DNA of 64,000 nucleotides from JACCXG01 sp963785755 (GCA_963785755.1 CAWAXG010000033.1:44581-108580); one strand, 5' to 3'; numbered from the stretch's first letter, positions 19,100 through 29,935 are shown. The notes: generated by a model from the sequence alone, not told the origin. Numbers and translations are program-made.

Positions 19100-20215
19100 C
19101 TACGGTTTCCTGCCGATCCCGAACTGATCCCCGCTGCGCACCGGCTTCTTGTCGTCGAAGACGATCTCGACGACCTTCTCGCTCTGCACCATCCGTTTTT
19201 CCTCGTCGGTGAGCGCCGCGACCATCTTCTTGGTCTTCGTGTCGAAGACTTCTCCAGTCGACGGGTAGGCGTAGCGTCCGTCCATGCTGAACGTGACCCA
19301 GCCCGGCTGATCGCGCACGGCGAGGCTCGTCATCTGCTTCGGCGGCATCACGGTCGCGTCGAAGACGTGGACCATGCTGTTGTGGCCGTCGGCGAGCCAG
19401 ATCTCCCGCTCGTCCGGCGTGAGCCCGATGCCGTGGCTGGGACAGCCGTGCCGCTTCACCGGACCCTTCTGGTAGCCGGTGACCTCGACGCGATGCAGCA
19501 TCTTGCCGGTCTTGATGTCGCCGATCTCGAAGCCGAGCAGCTCGTTGACGTTGACGAAGGCCAGCGTCTGGCTCGCGTTGATGGTGAACGGCCGCACGGA
19601 ATTGCTGAATGGTCCGACGCCGCCGACTACCGTGTGCGATTTGGTCTCGGCGATCGACAGGACCGGTGACTTCAATCCGGCGAGATAGACACGGTTGCCA
19701 TCCGGTCCGTAGAGCGTGTTGTGCGCCCCCGAGTTCAGCACGATCTTCGAGATCACGTCTCCGGTGAGCGCGTCGAGCACGTGCCAGTGCGGTCCCTCGA
19801 ACGACGGCGCGTACATCACCTTGCCGTCGGGCGACAGCGACATCCGGTCGACGCCGCCCTCATACTCGCGGTTCCACACCATCTTTTCGGTCGCCAGATC
19901 GAACGACGCGATGCGCTTGGGGGTGGACACGTAGATGCGGCCGGTCTTCGCGCTCGCCGCAACGCCTTTGACGTTCTCCGGCTGCGCCCCCTCGGGCACC
20001 TCGAAAGTCGGGATGCGTCGGACGAACTTGTGCCCGTTGTCCATGTCGTAGACGAGGATCCCGATCCCGCCGTACTCGACGTAATTGCGGATCCCGGGCT
20101 CGGCAACATAGAGGAAGTGCCGCTCGCTGTAGCTGACGGCAGTACCTGCCTGACCGGCCGTCAGCAGGACGGCGGCCGCGCACACGACAACGTGAAGAAA
20201 TCGGCGAAGCATCAT
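19100..20215 (-). CDS. Exported YVTN-type beta-propeller protein
   Basis: A 371-residue protein with a signal peptide (MMLRRFLHVVVCAAAVLLTA). The remainder is a seven-bladed propeller of the YVTN/surface-layer type, with repeats such as SAKTGRIYVSTPKRIASFDL, SLSPDGKVMYAPSF and GLTPDEREIWLADG. The start codon overlaps the nagA stop in TGATG, so the two are translationally coupled. The role is unknown; similar proteins accompany quinoprotein-linked catabolism. A partial copy of function with nagA cannot be inferred from sequence alone. Confidence 0.8.
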   Translation of the reverse strand: MMLRRFLHVVVCAAAVLLTAGQAGTAVSYSERHFLYVAEPGIRNYVEYGGIGILVYDMDNGHKFVRRIPTFEVPEGAQPENVKGVAASAKTGRIYVSTPKRIASFDLATEKMVWNREYEGGVDRMSLSPDGKVMYAPSFEGPHWHVLDALTGDVISKIVLNSGAHNTLYGPDGNRVYLAGLKSPVLSIAETKSHTVVGGVGPFSNSVRPFTINASQTLAFVNVNELLGFEIGDIKTGKMLHRVEVTGYQKGPVKRHGCPSHGIGLTPDEREIWLADGHNSMVHVFDATVMPPKQMTSLAVRDQPGWVTFSMDGRYAYPSTGEVFDTKTKKMVAALTDEEKRMVQSEKVVEIVFDDKKPVRSGDQFGIGRKP

Positions 20216-21213
20216 CACATCTCCCGCGACGGTGTGTCCGTTACACCAGTTATGTCCAGCCGCCACTCGTCTGGGTCCCATTCGGCGGTGATCGTGCCCG
20301 CCGTCGGGATACCAAGATACGCCGCCGGCGTCGTCGACGCCATCGGCAGTACGTCTTCGAGCGAAAGGGCGCCGAAACGCGCCGTTTTTCCGATCGCCTC
20401 CGGCATCGTCAGGGCCGATCCCGCGAGATAGGGTGTGCCGCGAAGCGAGACCCGGCGGTCGGCGCCGACCTCGACGTCGACGTCGCCGATGCGATAGGTG
20501 CCGGGCGGGCACCCGGCGGCGGCCATCGCGTCGGTGACCAGGATCGTGCGCGCCGGCGATTTCGCGCGCGTGAACACCTTCACGATTGCAGGCGGCAGGT
20601 GGTGACCATCGACGATGAGGCTCGCCCAGAGATCATCCGAAGCGAGCTGTTCCCAGATGACATTGGCGTGGCGCGGCAGCACGGCCGCGCAGCCGTTGCC
20701 GAGATGCGTGGACAGCGTTGCGCCGGCGGCGATGGCGTCACGGATCACCTCCGGCGCGCCATCGCTGTGGCCGATGGCGACGCGAATGCCGTCCGCCACG
20801 AGCTGCTCGATCAACGTCAGCGTGCCGGGAACTTCCGGTGCGAGCGTCACGAGCACGATCTGCCCGTCCGCCGCCTCCTGGCGCCGTGCGAAATCATCGG
20901 GCGAAGCCTCTCGGCAATGCGCGCGTGGATGCGCGCCGCGTGGTCCATCCACCGGCGAAATGTAGGGACCCTCCATGTGGATGCCGGCAATCGCCGGATC
21001 CGCGACGGCCAGGAGCGCGCGTGCGCTCTCCGCAAATCGATCCAGCGGGCCGGTGATCAAAGTGGGCAGGAACCGGGTCACGCCGGTCGCCCGAATCGCC
21101 GCCACCGAACGATGGACGTCGTCCGCGCTCAGGCCAGGCGAGTTGTAGTCCACGCCGGCGAAGCCGTTCACCTGGAGGTCGACGAAGGCGGGGAAGGACA
21201 CGGTCATCGACAC
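20215..21213 (-). CDS. nagA: N-acetylglucosamine-6-phosphate deacetylase
   Basis: A 332-residue cytoplasmic amidohydrolase that removes acetate from N-acetylglucosamine 6-phosphate. Family motifs are present: AFVDLQVNG at the N-terminus, HMEGPYISP with the metal-binding Glu, IGHSDG, STHLGNGC, VDGHHLPP, and the catalytic Asp in VTDAMAAAG. It is somewhat shorter than the typical 380 residues. It lies 9 bases after nagB and overlaps the propeller gene, so nagB-nagA-propeller forms an operon transcribed toward lower coordinates. Together with NagB it feeds amino sugars into glycolysis, for example from peptidoglycan or chitin. Confidence 0.92.
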   Translation of the reverse strand: MSMTVSFPAFVDLQVNGFAGVDYNSPGLSADDVHRSVAAIRATGVTRFLPTLITGPLDRFAESARALLAVADPAIAGIHMEGPYISPVDGPRGAHPRAHCREASPDDFARRQEAADGQIVLVTLAPEVPGTLTLIEQLVADGIRVAIGHSDGAPEVIRDAIAAGATLSTHLGNGCAAVLPRHANVIWEQLASDDLWASLIVDGHHLPPAIVKVFTRAKSPARTILVTDAMAAAGCPPGTYRIGDVDVEVGADRRVSLRGTPYLAGSALTMPEAIGKTARFGALSLEDVLPMASTTPAAYLGIPTAGTITAEWDPDEWRLDITGVTDTPSREM

Positions 21214-21222
21214 ATCTTGACG

Positions 21223-21969
21223 TCATTTCTTGCGCGAAAGCAGCCTCGCCGAGTCCCTGTCGAGATAAACCGTCGTGGCCGGGTGCGTCTGCAGGATCGA
21301 CGCCGGCGCGTCGGGGCTGACCGGTCCTTCCAGGCAGCGTTTGACCGCTTCCGCCTTGCGCGCGTCCGGGACGACGCAGATGATCTCGCGCGAGTCGAGA
21401 ATCTGCCCGATCGAGATCGAGATGGCGCGGTCGGGCACGTCGGCGATGGTCTTGAACCACCCTTCGCCGACCTGTTGCCTCCGGCACGCCTCGTCCAGGC
21501 GGACGATCAGGTACGGCTCCGTCGTCTCGAAGTCGGCTGGCGGATCGTTGAAGGCAAGATGCCCGTTTTCGCCGATCCCGACGAATGCGCAGTCGATCGG
21601 GGCCGAACGAAGTGCGGCGCCGACGCGCCGGACGACCTCGTCCGCGTTCTGTTCCGCGTCCAGGAAGTGATAGCGCTCGATGCCCGACGGCCGGACGAAT
21701 CGCTCCATCAGGTAACGGCGGAAGCTTGCGGGGTGATCGGCAGCCAGTCCGAGATACTCGTCGAGATGGAACATCTCGACGCGCTTCCAGTCGATGTCGG
21801 GCCGCGCGGTGAGGGCCTCGAGGAACTCGAATTGCGAGGCGCCGGTGGCCACGAGAATGCGGGCGCCGCCGCGCTCCGCCGTGGCGTCTCCGATCGCGCC
21901 AGCGGCATGCGCCGCCGCGGCCTGCCCGAGGTGCCGTTTGTCGTCGAAGATGTGGGTACGGATGAGCAC
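21223..21969 (-). CDS. nagB: Glucosamine-6-phosphate deaminase
   Basis: A 248-residue enzyme that converts glucosamine 6-phosphate to fructose 6-phosphate and ammonia. The motif FHLDEYLGL carries the catalytic Asp-Glu pair, and GIGENGHLAFNDPP is the family signature. The start is a GTG at 21969. It is the first gene of the nagB-nagA-propeller operon. The space upstream (21970-22149) holds no gene; it contains a perfect 11-base hairpin at 22069-22092. Confidence 0.92.
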   Translation of the reverse strand: MLIRTHIFDDKRHLGQAAAAHAAGAIGDATAERGGARILVATGASQFEFLEALTARPDIDWKRVEMFHLDEYLGLAADHPASFRRYLMERFVRPSGIERYHFLDAEQNADEVVRRVGAALRSAPIDCAFVGIGENGHLAFNDPPADFETTEPYLIVRLDEACRRQQVGEGWFKTIADVPDRAISISIGQILDSREIICVVPDARKAEAVKRCLEGPVSPDAPASILQTHPATTVYLDRDSARLLSRKK

Positions 21970-22068
21970 GCCATTTTTCGCAGGTGACCGTGTACTATTA
22001 GCAACTTCCAGATTTGCCAGTCAGGCGATCCCAGGACGCGCGCGATGAGCGGCAGGCGCTCAACGCTC

Positions 22069-22092
22069 GGGACAGGCAGTTCTGCCTGTCCC
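22069..22092. terminator. Perfect 11-base stem hairpin, possible terminator
   Basis: GGGACAGGCAG (22069-22079) and CTGCCTGTCCC (22082-22092) pair perfectly around a two-base TT loop. It is downstream of the ADOP gene that ends at 22150 on the minus strand. No clear T-run follows on either strand, so termination is only possible, not shown. Confidence 0.45.
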
Positions 22093-22149
22093 TCTTGCAG
22101 CTGTCGTTGGGAGTTCACACTTGCCTTTCAAATGCTTTAGCCTGACCTC

Positions 22150-24596
22150 TCATTGCACCTCGCGAATCGCGATCAGCGGGTCGGTGCGCGCGGCGCGCCG
22201 GGCCGGCCAGTAGCACGCCTGCAAGCCGACCGCGAAGAGCAGGAGCGCCACCGCGCCGAATGCGAGCGGATCGAACCCGCCGACCCGCCAGACTTCGCCG
22301 GCGAGCCACTTGCCGACGGCGAAGCTGCCGATGAGGCCGAGTGCCGTGCCCGCGAGCAGGAGCCGCGAGCCCCGGGCCAGCACCATTCGCGCGATGCTGC
22401 CCGGCTCCGCGCCGAGCGCCAGGCGCACGCCGATCTCCTGCCGCTCCTGCGCGACCGCGGTCGACATCACGCCGTAGACGCCGACGACGGCGAGCGCGAG
22501 GCCGACCGCCGCGAAGACCGACAGCAGCACGAGATTGAATCGCGGCGTCGCGTATTCGTTGTCCCTGAGCACCCGCTCGAGCGTCTGCACCCCGGTCACC
22601 GGCTGCGCGCGATCGACCGCATACACCTGCGACGTCACGTCGCGTATCAGCGCTGTCGGATCGCCGTGCGAACGGACGAGAACATAGTTCGACACGCCGG
22701 CGATGGTGAACGGCAGATAGACCTCCGGCATGATCGGATCCGTGATACCTGAATTCAACGTGTCGTGGACGACGCCGACGATCTGGAATGTGTGATTCGG
22801 GATGTTGAACGGCGGATCCTTCAGCCGCCAGAGCTTCACCGCCTGACCGAGCGGTTCACGGTTGTTCAACCGCATCCGGACGAAGCGCTCGTTGACGAGC
22901 GCCACGCGCTGCGCCGCCTCGATGTCGCTCTCGGTCAGCAGCCGGCCCGCCGCCAGCCGGATGCCGAGCGCGTGGGTGTAATCCGCGTTGACGTGGTGTG
23001 CCTGGACCGGGTCGTTGACCGGCGGCTCCCCAATCACTTCGACAGGCATCCACATGTTGCCGATCGGGTGTCCGCCGCTGTTCAGGCCGACTGCAGCCAC
23101 GCCCGGCACCGCGCGCACGCGGGGCAGGAACTCGCGGAAGAATGCATTCCTGCGCGCGGCGTCGGGGTACCGCTGCGGCGCCAGCGGCACCCGCATCGTC
23201 AGGATCTGTTCGGGAGCGACGGCGAACTGCGTCCGCTCCATGGCCACGAACGAGCGGAGCAGCACACTCGAGCCGGCGAGGAGCACCAGCGACAGCGCCA
23301 CTTCGACAATGACCAGCGACTTGCGCAGCAGCGACTGACGCGACGTTCCAGCCAGGCCACGGCTCGCTTCCCGCATCGAGATCGCAAGATCGCGCCCGGA
23401 CGAGTGCAGCGCGGGCGCCAGCCCGCAGATGACGCTCGTCAGCCGCCGACACGAGCAGGGCAAACACGAGGACCGGCATGTTCAGCAATATCTCGGATTC
23501 GTCGGGGATCGTGCCCTGGCGGCACGAGCGCGAGCAGCGCCGGGAGACCGACGTAGGCGAGCGCGGTGCCCAGCGCTCCAGCAGCGAGCGCGAGAATCAG
23601 GCTTTCCGTGAGCAGCTGCCGGATGAGACGGCGCCGGCTTGCGCCGAGCGCGACGCGCACCGTCATTTCGCGCTGCCGGACAGCGGCCCGCGACAGCAGC
23701 AGGTTCGAGACGTTGGCGCACGCGATCAGCAGCAACAGGGCGACGGCGCCGAGGAGCACCCAGATGTCGCGCGTGATCGCGCTCGGGAACGTCTGCTTGA
23801 AGGGCAGCAGGCCGACGCGCCATTGCTCGGGGAACTGCGCGGGCTCGCGCTGCCGCAGGTCAGCGATGATCGGCCTGAGATCGGCCTCCGCTTGCGCGTC
23901 GCTGACGCCGGCCTTCAGACGTCCGAGCAGGTGCACGTTCCTCACGCCCTCGACGATCTGGCCCCGCTGCAGCGTGATCGGCAGATAGACGTCCGCGCCC
24001 CGCCACATGAATCGCTTCGGCATCACGCCGATCACCGTGCGGGACGTGTCGTTGAGCCGGAGTTGACGGCCGAGGACGCCGGAATCGCCGTTGAACTGCC
24101 GCTGCCAGAATCGATAGCCGAGGACCACGACCGGCTCGGCGCCGGGTCGCGCGTCGTTGGCGGTCGGGGTGCGCCCGATGAGCGGTGGCACGCCCATGAC
24201 GTCGAAGGTGTTGAACGTGCCGTGGTTCCCCCGCAGCCGCTGCGGCTCGCCGTCGCCGATCCACAGCACGTCGCTGATCGTCGACGCGATCACGCCCTCG
24301 AAAATAGTGTTCCGGTCCGAGATCTCCAGGAACTGATCCACCGAATACCCGGTCCGGCCCCCTGCCATCGCCGGATTGCTGACGCGGACGCTCATCAGGT
24401 TGTCGACGTCCTTGTAGGGGAACGGATTGAGGACGACCGCGTGAAGCACGCTGTAGATCGCGGTGGTCGCCATGATCCCCAGCGCGAGCGAGAGTATGGC
24501 CAGGACACTGAATCCTGGCGTTCTGATCAATCCACGGACGCCAAACTGGACATCACGCCGGAATTCCCCGAGCCAGTTCATCATGGCCGCTATCAC
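22150..24596 (-). CDS. ADOP-type ABC permease (MacB/FtsX), frame broken twice
   Basis: About 814 residues when repaired, twice the size of an ordinary FtsX permease. Order: a first membrane segment (FSVLAILSLALGIMATTAIY), a MacB-type periplasmic domain with GVIASTISDVLWIGD and VVVLGYRFWQRQF, three membrane helices, a second MacB-type domain and four final helices. No ATPase gene is adjacent, as in acidobacterial duplicated orphan permeases. Two extra bases near 23515 and 23450 break the frame; repaired, the region reads LVPPGTIPDESEILLNMPVL then LVSALTSVICGLAPAL. The GTG start overlaps the preceding gene's stop in GTGA, showing coupling with the sugar isomerase-like gene. The substrate is unknown. 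Confidence 0.85.
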
Positions 24597-25523
24597 GCGA
24601 AGGCGTCACGCAAGACCTTGAGGCTCTTGGGCACGGCCGTCGCGGGATCCTCCTTGCCTTCCATTTCCAGTGAGACCCATCCCTTGAAGTTCGCCTTGCG
24701 GAGCGTCTGTGCAATGCGCCGGTAGTCGAGATCGAGCGTGTACCACTCGCCGCCGCCGTAGTAGGTCTTGGCCTGCACGATTGAGGCGTGCGGCGCGAGC
24801 TTCTCGATCTCCGGATACGGATCGCCGGGAAAGTTGCCGGTGTCAAGATTGATCCCCAGCCACGGCGACGCGACGCCCTTGTAGATTCGCAGCAGGTTCT
24901 CGGTCTTCGTCGTCAGCCCCCAGTGGTTCTCGAGGGCGAGCAGGACGCCGGCGCGCTCGGCCGCCGGCAGGCACGCCTGGATGCCCTCTATGCACCAGCG
25001 GAACGCGTCTTCGTCCGTGTGCCCCTTGATCGGCGGCTCGTCTCCCTTGACCTTCATCAGATCGTCGAACGACACGATCGTGTTCCAGCGTCCGGAATTC
25101 AAGCGGATGCTCGGAATCCCGAGCCTGGAGGCGAGCTCGATGCACCGGACGGTGTGCTTGACCGCCTCGTCGCGCTCTTCGGGCTTCTCCGAGATGAAGT
25201 CCTGATGGATCGAGAGCATCGGCAGGGAGAGGCCCGCTTTGAACGCGGACTGCTTCAACTTGTTGACGTAGGCGGGAGACTCATCCGTCATCTGCCGGTG
25301 CAGGATCTCGACGCCATCGAAGCCCAGCCTCGCGGCATCGTCGATGACCTGTTCCACCGGATACTTCGCGGTCCGGAAGTGCCAGTACCGAATAGGTCGA
25401 CACGGCAATCTTGATGCGTGGGGGCGCAGCCGGCGTCTGCTGTGCTGCCGCGCCGGTGGCCGGCGCCAGCAGTGCCCCAACCGCCGCCGCCCCCAGTCCC
25501 AGAACCTCACGTCTCGTCGTCAC
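24593..25523 (-). CDS. Tat-exported sugar phosphate isomerase/epimerase-like TIM barrel, frame broken once
   Basis: About 309 residues when repaired. It begins with a twin-arginine signal (TTRREVLGLGAAAVGALLAP), so it is exported folded. The AP-endonuclease-2 type TIM barrel shows metal-binding elements at GFDGVEILH, LSIHQDF, LALENHWG, NLDTGNFPGDP and SLEMEGKED. One extra G near 25390 breaks the frame after KIAVSTYS; removing it gives STYSYWHF. The sequence context (TTCGGTACTG) is the same as at one transketolase break. It is transcribed with the downstream ADOP permease. Exported proteins of this kind are common in acidobacteria; the natural substrate is unknown. Confidence 0.8.
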
Positions 25524-25590
25524 AGTCGGGTGCTCCTTGATCTATGCGCTGACTATATCTGACATGACGCGTGGCCGAGGTGACCGTGCG

Positions 25591-25722
25591 TGGCTTCCGC
25601 CTTTCCGCCTCCGCCAAGGCTTCGGCGGACCCACCGTAGCTGTAGCGAAGGCGGGCAGGCGGAAGGAAGCGGCTGCTCATTTTCAACGACAGCCACATCC
25701 TTCCGGCTAAAGCCGGAAGCCA
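25591..25722. repeat. CTTCCGCC / GGCGGAAG nested inverted repeat (family C)
   Basis: TGGCTTCCGCC at 25590 pairs with a GCCGGAAGCCA end near 25722. Inside are GCCAAGGCTTCGGCGGAC, CCGTAGCTGTAGCG and AGGCGGAAGG, and a perfect small hairpin TTCCGGCTAAAGCCGGAA. The block fills the space between the sugar isomerase-like gene and the second ADOP permease. A sister copy is at 28289-28410. Confidence 0.75.
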
Positions 25723-25733
25723 CGCGAGCGGAC

Positions 25734-28191
25734 TTACTCCGCCCGCAGCGCCCGCATCGGATCGATCCGCGATGCGCGGCGCGCGGGCAGATAGCCGGCG
25801 ACGAGGGCGACCGTGGCCAGCAGGGCAACCATCACCCCGAACGTGAGCGGATCGGTAGCCGAGGTCGCGAACAACAGGCTGTTGATGACGCGGGCGAGCG
25901 CGAGCGACACGCCCGCGCCGAGCGCGATCCCGATCGCGGCCAGAGTCATCGTATCGGTCATGATCTGCCGGCGAACGTCGCCGGCAGTCGCCCCGAGCGC
26001 CATCCGTACGCCGATCTCGGGGATGCGCTGGCTGACGCCGTACGACACGACGCCGTAGATGCCCAGGCTGGCGAGGATCAGCGCGAGCAGCGAAAAGCCC
26101 CCGAGCAGCCAGACCATGAAGCGGCGCGGCGAGACGGCGCGGTCCACGAGATGCTCGATCTGCCGAACGTCGGTCGCCATCAGTCGTGAATCGATCTCCG
26201 ACAGCGTGCGGCGCAGCGTCGGGATGAGCGAGGTGGTGGGAAGCGCAGTGCGCACGATGAGATCCGCGCCGGCCCCTCCGCCTTGAGCCAGCGCGAGGTA
26301 CATCTGCGCGACCGGCGCCTCGTCCAGGCTGGTCTGCCGCACGTCGGCGACCACGCCCACGATGGTGAGCGGTGAGCCTCCGGTCATGGCGGGCCGGCCG
26401 ATCGGGTCGAGGCCTGGATAGAGGACGCGCGCCACGGTCTCGTTGATGATCACCGGTCGCGGCCGCGGCGCCTGGCCTTTGGCGTCAGGCAGATCGTTGT
26501 CGGAGAAGTCGCGTCCAGCCTTCATCGGAATGCCCATCGCGCGAAAGTACCCGGGGCCGACGATGTAGACGAACGTGCCCGGACGTTGATTGTTCGGATA
26601 CTGGTGACCGTCAACGTAGATGTTCCAGGTACGGTTGCGGTCGAGCGGCAGCGCGTCGGTCAGGCCGGCCGCTTCCACGCCTGGAAGTCCCGAGACCCGG
26701 CGCACGAGCTCTGATCGGAGCGCGGCCTGCTGCTCGTTCGGAACCTGTCCCTGAAGCTCGATTCTCGCCGCGACTGCACGTGTCGGCTCGAACCCGAGCT
26801 GCACGTCGAGCAGCTGGATGAAGCTGCGCACGAGCAGGCCCGCGCCGACCAGCAGCACCGCGGCGAGCGCGATCTCCGCCACGACGAGACTCCGCCGGAC
26901 CCACGCGTGCCGTGCCGAATCGACCGACCCGCGACTCTGTTCTTGAAGCGCTGACTGCGGCGTCCGGGCGGATACCTTCAACGCCGGCACGGTGGCGAAG
27001 AGCAGACCCGTGCCGAGCGCGACAACCGCGGTGACGATCAGCGCCGTCGCATCGACGCGGACGTAATGCAGAAGCGGCAGGCTCAACGTATCGCTGCTCG
27101 TGAGCCATGCGGTCAGGCCGTACGCCAGCGGCACGCCCAGGGCGGCGCCGGCCAGCGCGAGCAGCGTACCTTCTGTCAGCAGCTGACGGACCAGACGGGC
27201 CCGTCCGGCGCCGAGCGCGATGCGCACCGCAAACTCCCGGCTGCGCGCCGACGCGCGCGCGAGCAGCAGGTTCGCGAGGTTGGCGCAGACGATGAGCAGC
27301 ACGCATCCGACCGCCGCCCACAGGACGAGCAGCGACCGCCGCATCCGTCCGCTGACCTGATCCTTGAGATCGGTCAAGCACGGCGCCGAAGCCGCCAAGA
27401 CGATCGTTCTCGCGCCGCAACCGGGGCAGCATGGTCGTGAACTCCGCGCGGGCTTCTGCGAGTGTGACGCCAGGCTTCAGCCGCCCGACGACGGAGAGCG
27501 TATTGCCCCACGGCCGCATGACGTCGAGCACCGCCGGGACGAACATGTCGACGTTCGTACCAGGAGTGAAGATCGACGAGAAGTCGAACGTCTCCGGCAT
27601 GATGCCGACGACGGTGACCGGTTCGCCGTTGATCGTGATGGCGCTGCCGACGAGCGACGGGTCGCCGGCGAAACGGCGCTGCCAGAGACGATGTCCCAGC
27701 AGGGCGGCCCGCGGGCCGCCGCGGGCGTGTTCCTCGGCGGTGAACGAGCGGCCTCGCGCCGGGTTCACCCCCAGCACCTCGAAGAAGCGAGGCGCCACGT
27801 CGACGGCCATCAGCCGCTCGGGTTCGCCGCGCCCCGTCAGGGTCTGTCCGCCGTACCCGAAGAAGGCGAAATATGCGCTCAGTTCTCCGAACGATTGAGT
27901 GTTGCGCTGGAAGGCCTCGAAGACGTCGACCCGGAAGGTCCGACCGCTGAGTCCGGTGGTGCCGATATTGGCAATCCAGGCCAGCCGATCGGATTCGGGA
28001 AACGGCAGCGGCCTCAGCACCAGCGGATTGACGATGCTGAAGACGGCGGTGTTGGCGCCGATGCCGAGCGCGAGGATGACGACCGCGATCAGCGTCAGTC
28101 CCCAATCGCGCCGGAATCCGCGCAACGCGTACTTCACATCCTGGCGAAACGTCTCGAATCCCAGGGATTTGCGGTTGTCGTCGTGTGGCAT
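25734..28191 (-). CDS. ADOP-type ABC permease (MacB/FtsX), frame broken once
   Basis: About 818 residues when repaired, with the same duplicated layout as the permease at 22150-24596. The N-terminal helix is LTLIAVVILALGIGANTAVF, followed by the first MacB-type domain (LLGHRLWQRRFAGDPSLVGS), three helices including VLWAAVGCVLLIVCANLANL, a second MacB domain and a terminal helix bundle ending ARRASRIDPMRALRAE. One extra T near 27381 breaks the frame; removing it gives AVLTDLKDQVSGRMRRSL. There is no linked ATPase gene. The upstream space carries repeat family C and the divergent adaptor gene at 28509, so the permease and adaptor could work together, although they are transcribed apart. Confidence 0.87.
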
Positions 28192-28288
28192 GGCGGCTCA
28201 ATTCTGCCCGATTACGGTCGGCTGTTGACCGTGTCTTAGACGATCTCGTCGGGTTGCCGGTTTACGGCCCGATGGATCAAAGCTGGGT

Positions 28289-28410
28289 GGCTTCCGCCTT
28301 CGCGCGAAGCGCTTCCGCCTTCGCCAAGGCTTCGGCGGACCGCCGTAGCTTTAGCGGAGGCTGGTCGGCGAGACTCGCCGGAGCCTTGGCGGAGGCGGTC
28401 AGGCGGAAGA
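28289..28410. repeat. CTTCCGCC / GGCGGAAG nested inverted repeat (family C)
   Basis: GGCTTCCGCCTTCG words on the left face GGCGGAGGCGGTCAGGCGGAAG on the right, with CCAAGGCTTCGGCGGACCG and GTAGCTTTAGCGGAGG inside. It closely resembles the block at 25591-25722. It lies in the divergent space between ADOP permease and adaptor gene, so it might influence both promoters. Confidence 0.75.
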
Positions 28411-28508
28411 AATGTTCGGCGTCTCTGCCACAGTTTCTTCACCCCTGTACCAAAGCCCTGCCACGTTCCTGTCGTTTGATCTAGTTGTCGGGTGTTACGC
28501 CGGCAGAA

Positions 28509-29933
28509 ATGGTCAGAGTCATGAAGAGGGCGTTCGCCGTCGGGTTCGTCTTCGCCGCACTGAGCGCGGGGTTCTACGTCTACACGGCGCGGACCGCCGC
28601 ATCGGAACCCAACGTGGTGACGCAACCGCTCAGCCTGGGGGCGATTGTCGACGCCGTGACCGCAACCGGCACACTCGAGGCGGTTGAAACAGTGGAAGTC
28701 GGCACGCAGGTGTCCGGCGTGGTCGACGATCTGTTCGCCGACTTCAACTCGATCGTGAAGAAGGGACAGGTCATCGCGAAGCTCGATCCACAGCTGATTC
28801 GAACGCAGATCGAACAGCAGGAGGCGAACCTCGAGCGCGCGGAAGCGGACCTCGACCGGGTCACGGTCAGCCTTGCCGACGCGCGGCAGAAACGGGAGCG
28901 CGCGCGCCAGCTGGCGGAACGGAACCTCATTCCGCGCACCGAGCTCGAGACCGCTGACGTCAACGTCAAGGTAGCCGAGGCGCAGATCCGATCGTCGGAA
29001 GCGGCGCTCACGCAGGCCCGCGCACAACTCAACAACACGCGCGTCAACCTGAGCTACACCACGATCAAAGCGCCGATCGACGGGATCGTGATCTCCCGCA
29101 ACGTCGACGCGGGTCAGACGGTCGCGGCGAGCATGAACGCGCCCACTCTGTTCGTCATCGCCGCGGATCTCACCAGGATGCGCGTGATCGCGAACATCGA
29201 CGAATCGGACGTGGGCCGCATGCGTCCGGGACAACGGGTGACGTTCCGCGTCGATGCCTTCCCCTCCGACGTCTTCACAGGGACCGTCTCGCAGGTCCGG
29301 CTGCAGCCCACCGTCGTGCAGAACGTCGTGACCTACTCCACGGTCATCTCGGTGCCGAACGAGCAGCTCAAGCTGAAGCCGGGCATGACGGCGAACGTGA
29401 CCATCGAGATTGCCCGGCGGGACGGTGCGCTGCGTGTCCCGCTTGCGGCGACACGCTTCCGTCCGACGCGCGAGATGTTTGCGGCCCTGAATCAGCCGCT
29501 GCCTCCGGAGTTTGCGGCCGCGGCTGGAAGCGCGGCCCCACGCGCAGCGGGCGACCAGGCCGTCCGCGCGTCTCGAGTGTCGAATCGTCCCGACCCGGCT
29601 CCAATCGCACCGCGCGGCGGAACGCCTGCCGCAGGAGGGGCGGCCCGACGGCCGGTCACGGCGGACTCGCTCTTCGCGCCGATCGAGGTCAGGGAAACAC
29701 GCGCGACGGCCTGGGTGTTCGAGAACAATCAGCTGAAGATGGTTCGTCTTCGCCTCGGCACGACCGACGGGTCATTCAGTGAGGTGTTGAACGCGGACGA
29801 CATCAAGCCTGGAGCGAACGTCGTGATGAGCATGACGACGGGACTCGAAGCACGGAACGCGACGCAGACCAGGCAGAGCAGCCCGCTGATGGGTTCGCAA
29901 CCAGGGCGGGGAGGGTTCGGGCGGTCGCGGTAA
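28509..29933 (+). CDS. RND/MacA-type periplasmic adaptor protein
   Basis: About 474 residues. A membrane anchor or signal (MKRAFAVGFVFAALSAGFYV) precedes the adaptor fold: the first lipoyl half (VETVEVGTQVSGVVDDLFAD), a long coiled coil of about 90 residues rich in Ala, Glu and Arg, the second lipoyl half (IKAPIDGIVISRNVDAGQTV), and beta-barrel and proximal domains. An Ala/Pro/Arg-rich insert of about 70 residues lies before the last domain. Starts are possible at 28509 and 28521; the frame is open from 28485. It resembles MacA/HlyD adaptors that link an inner-membrane pump to an outer-membrane channel; neither partner is encoded next to it. Confidence 0.85.
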   Translation: MVRVMKRAFAVGFVFAALSAGFYVYTARTAASEPNVVTQPLSLGAIVDAVTATGTLEAVETVEVGTQVSGVVDDLFADFNSIVKKGQVIAKLDPQLIRTQIEQQEANLERAEADLDRVTVSLADARQKRERARQLAERNLIPRTELETADVNVKVAEAQIRSSEAALTQARAQLNNTRVNLSYTTIKAPIDGIVISRNVDAGQTVAASMNAPTLFVIAADLTRMRVIANIDESDVGRMRPGQRVTFRVDAFPSDVFTGTVSQVRLQPTVVQNVVTYSTVISVPNEQLKLKPGMTANVTIEIARRDGALRVPLAATRFRPTREMFAALNQPLPPEFAAAAGSAAPRAAGDQAVRASRVSNRPDPAPIAPRGGTPAAGGAARRPVTADSLFAPIEVRETRATAWVFENNQLKMVRLRLGTTDGSFSEVLNADDIKPGANVVMSMTTGLEARNATQTRQSSPLMGSQPGRGGFGRSR

Positions 29934-29935
29934 TC

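Noticed and set aside
22069..22092. Confident intrinsic terminator
   Set aside because: The stem is perfect but no T-run follows on either strand.
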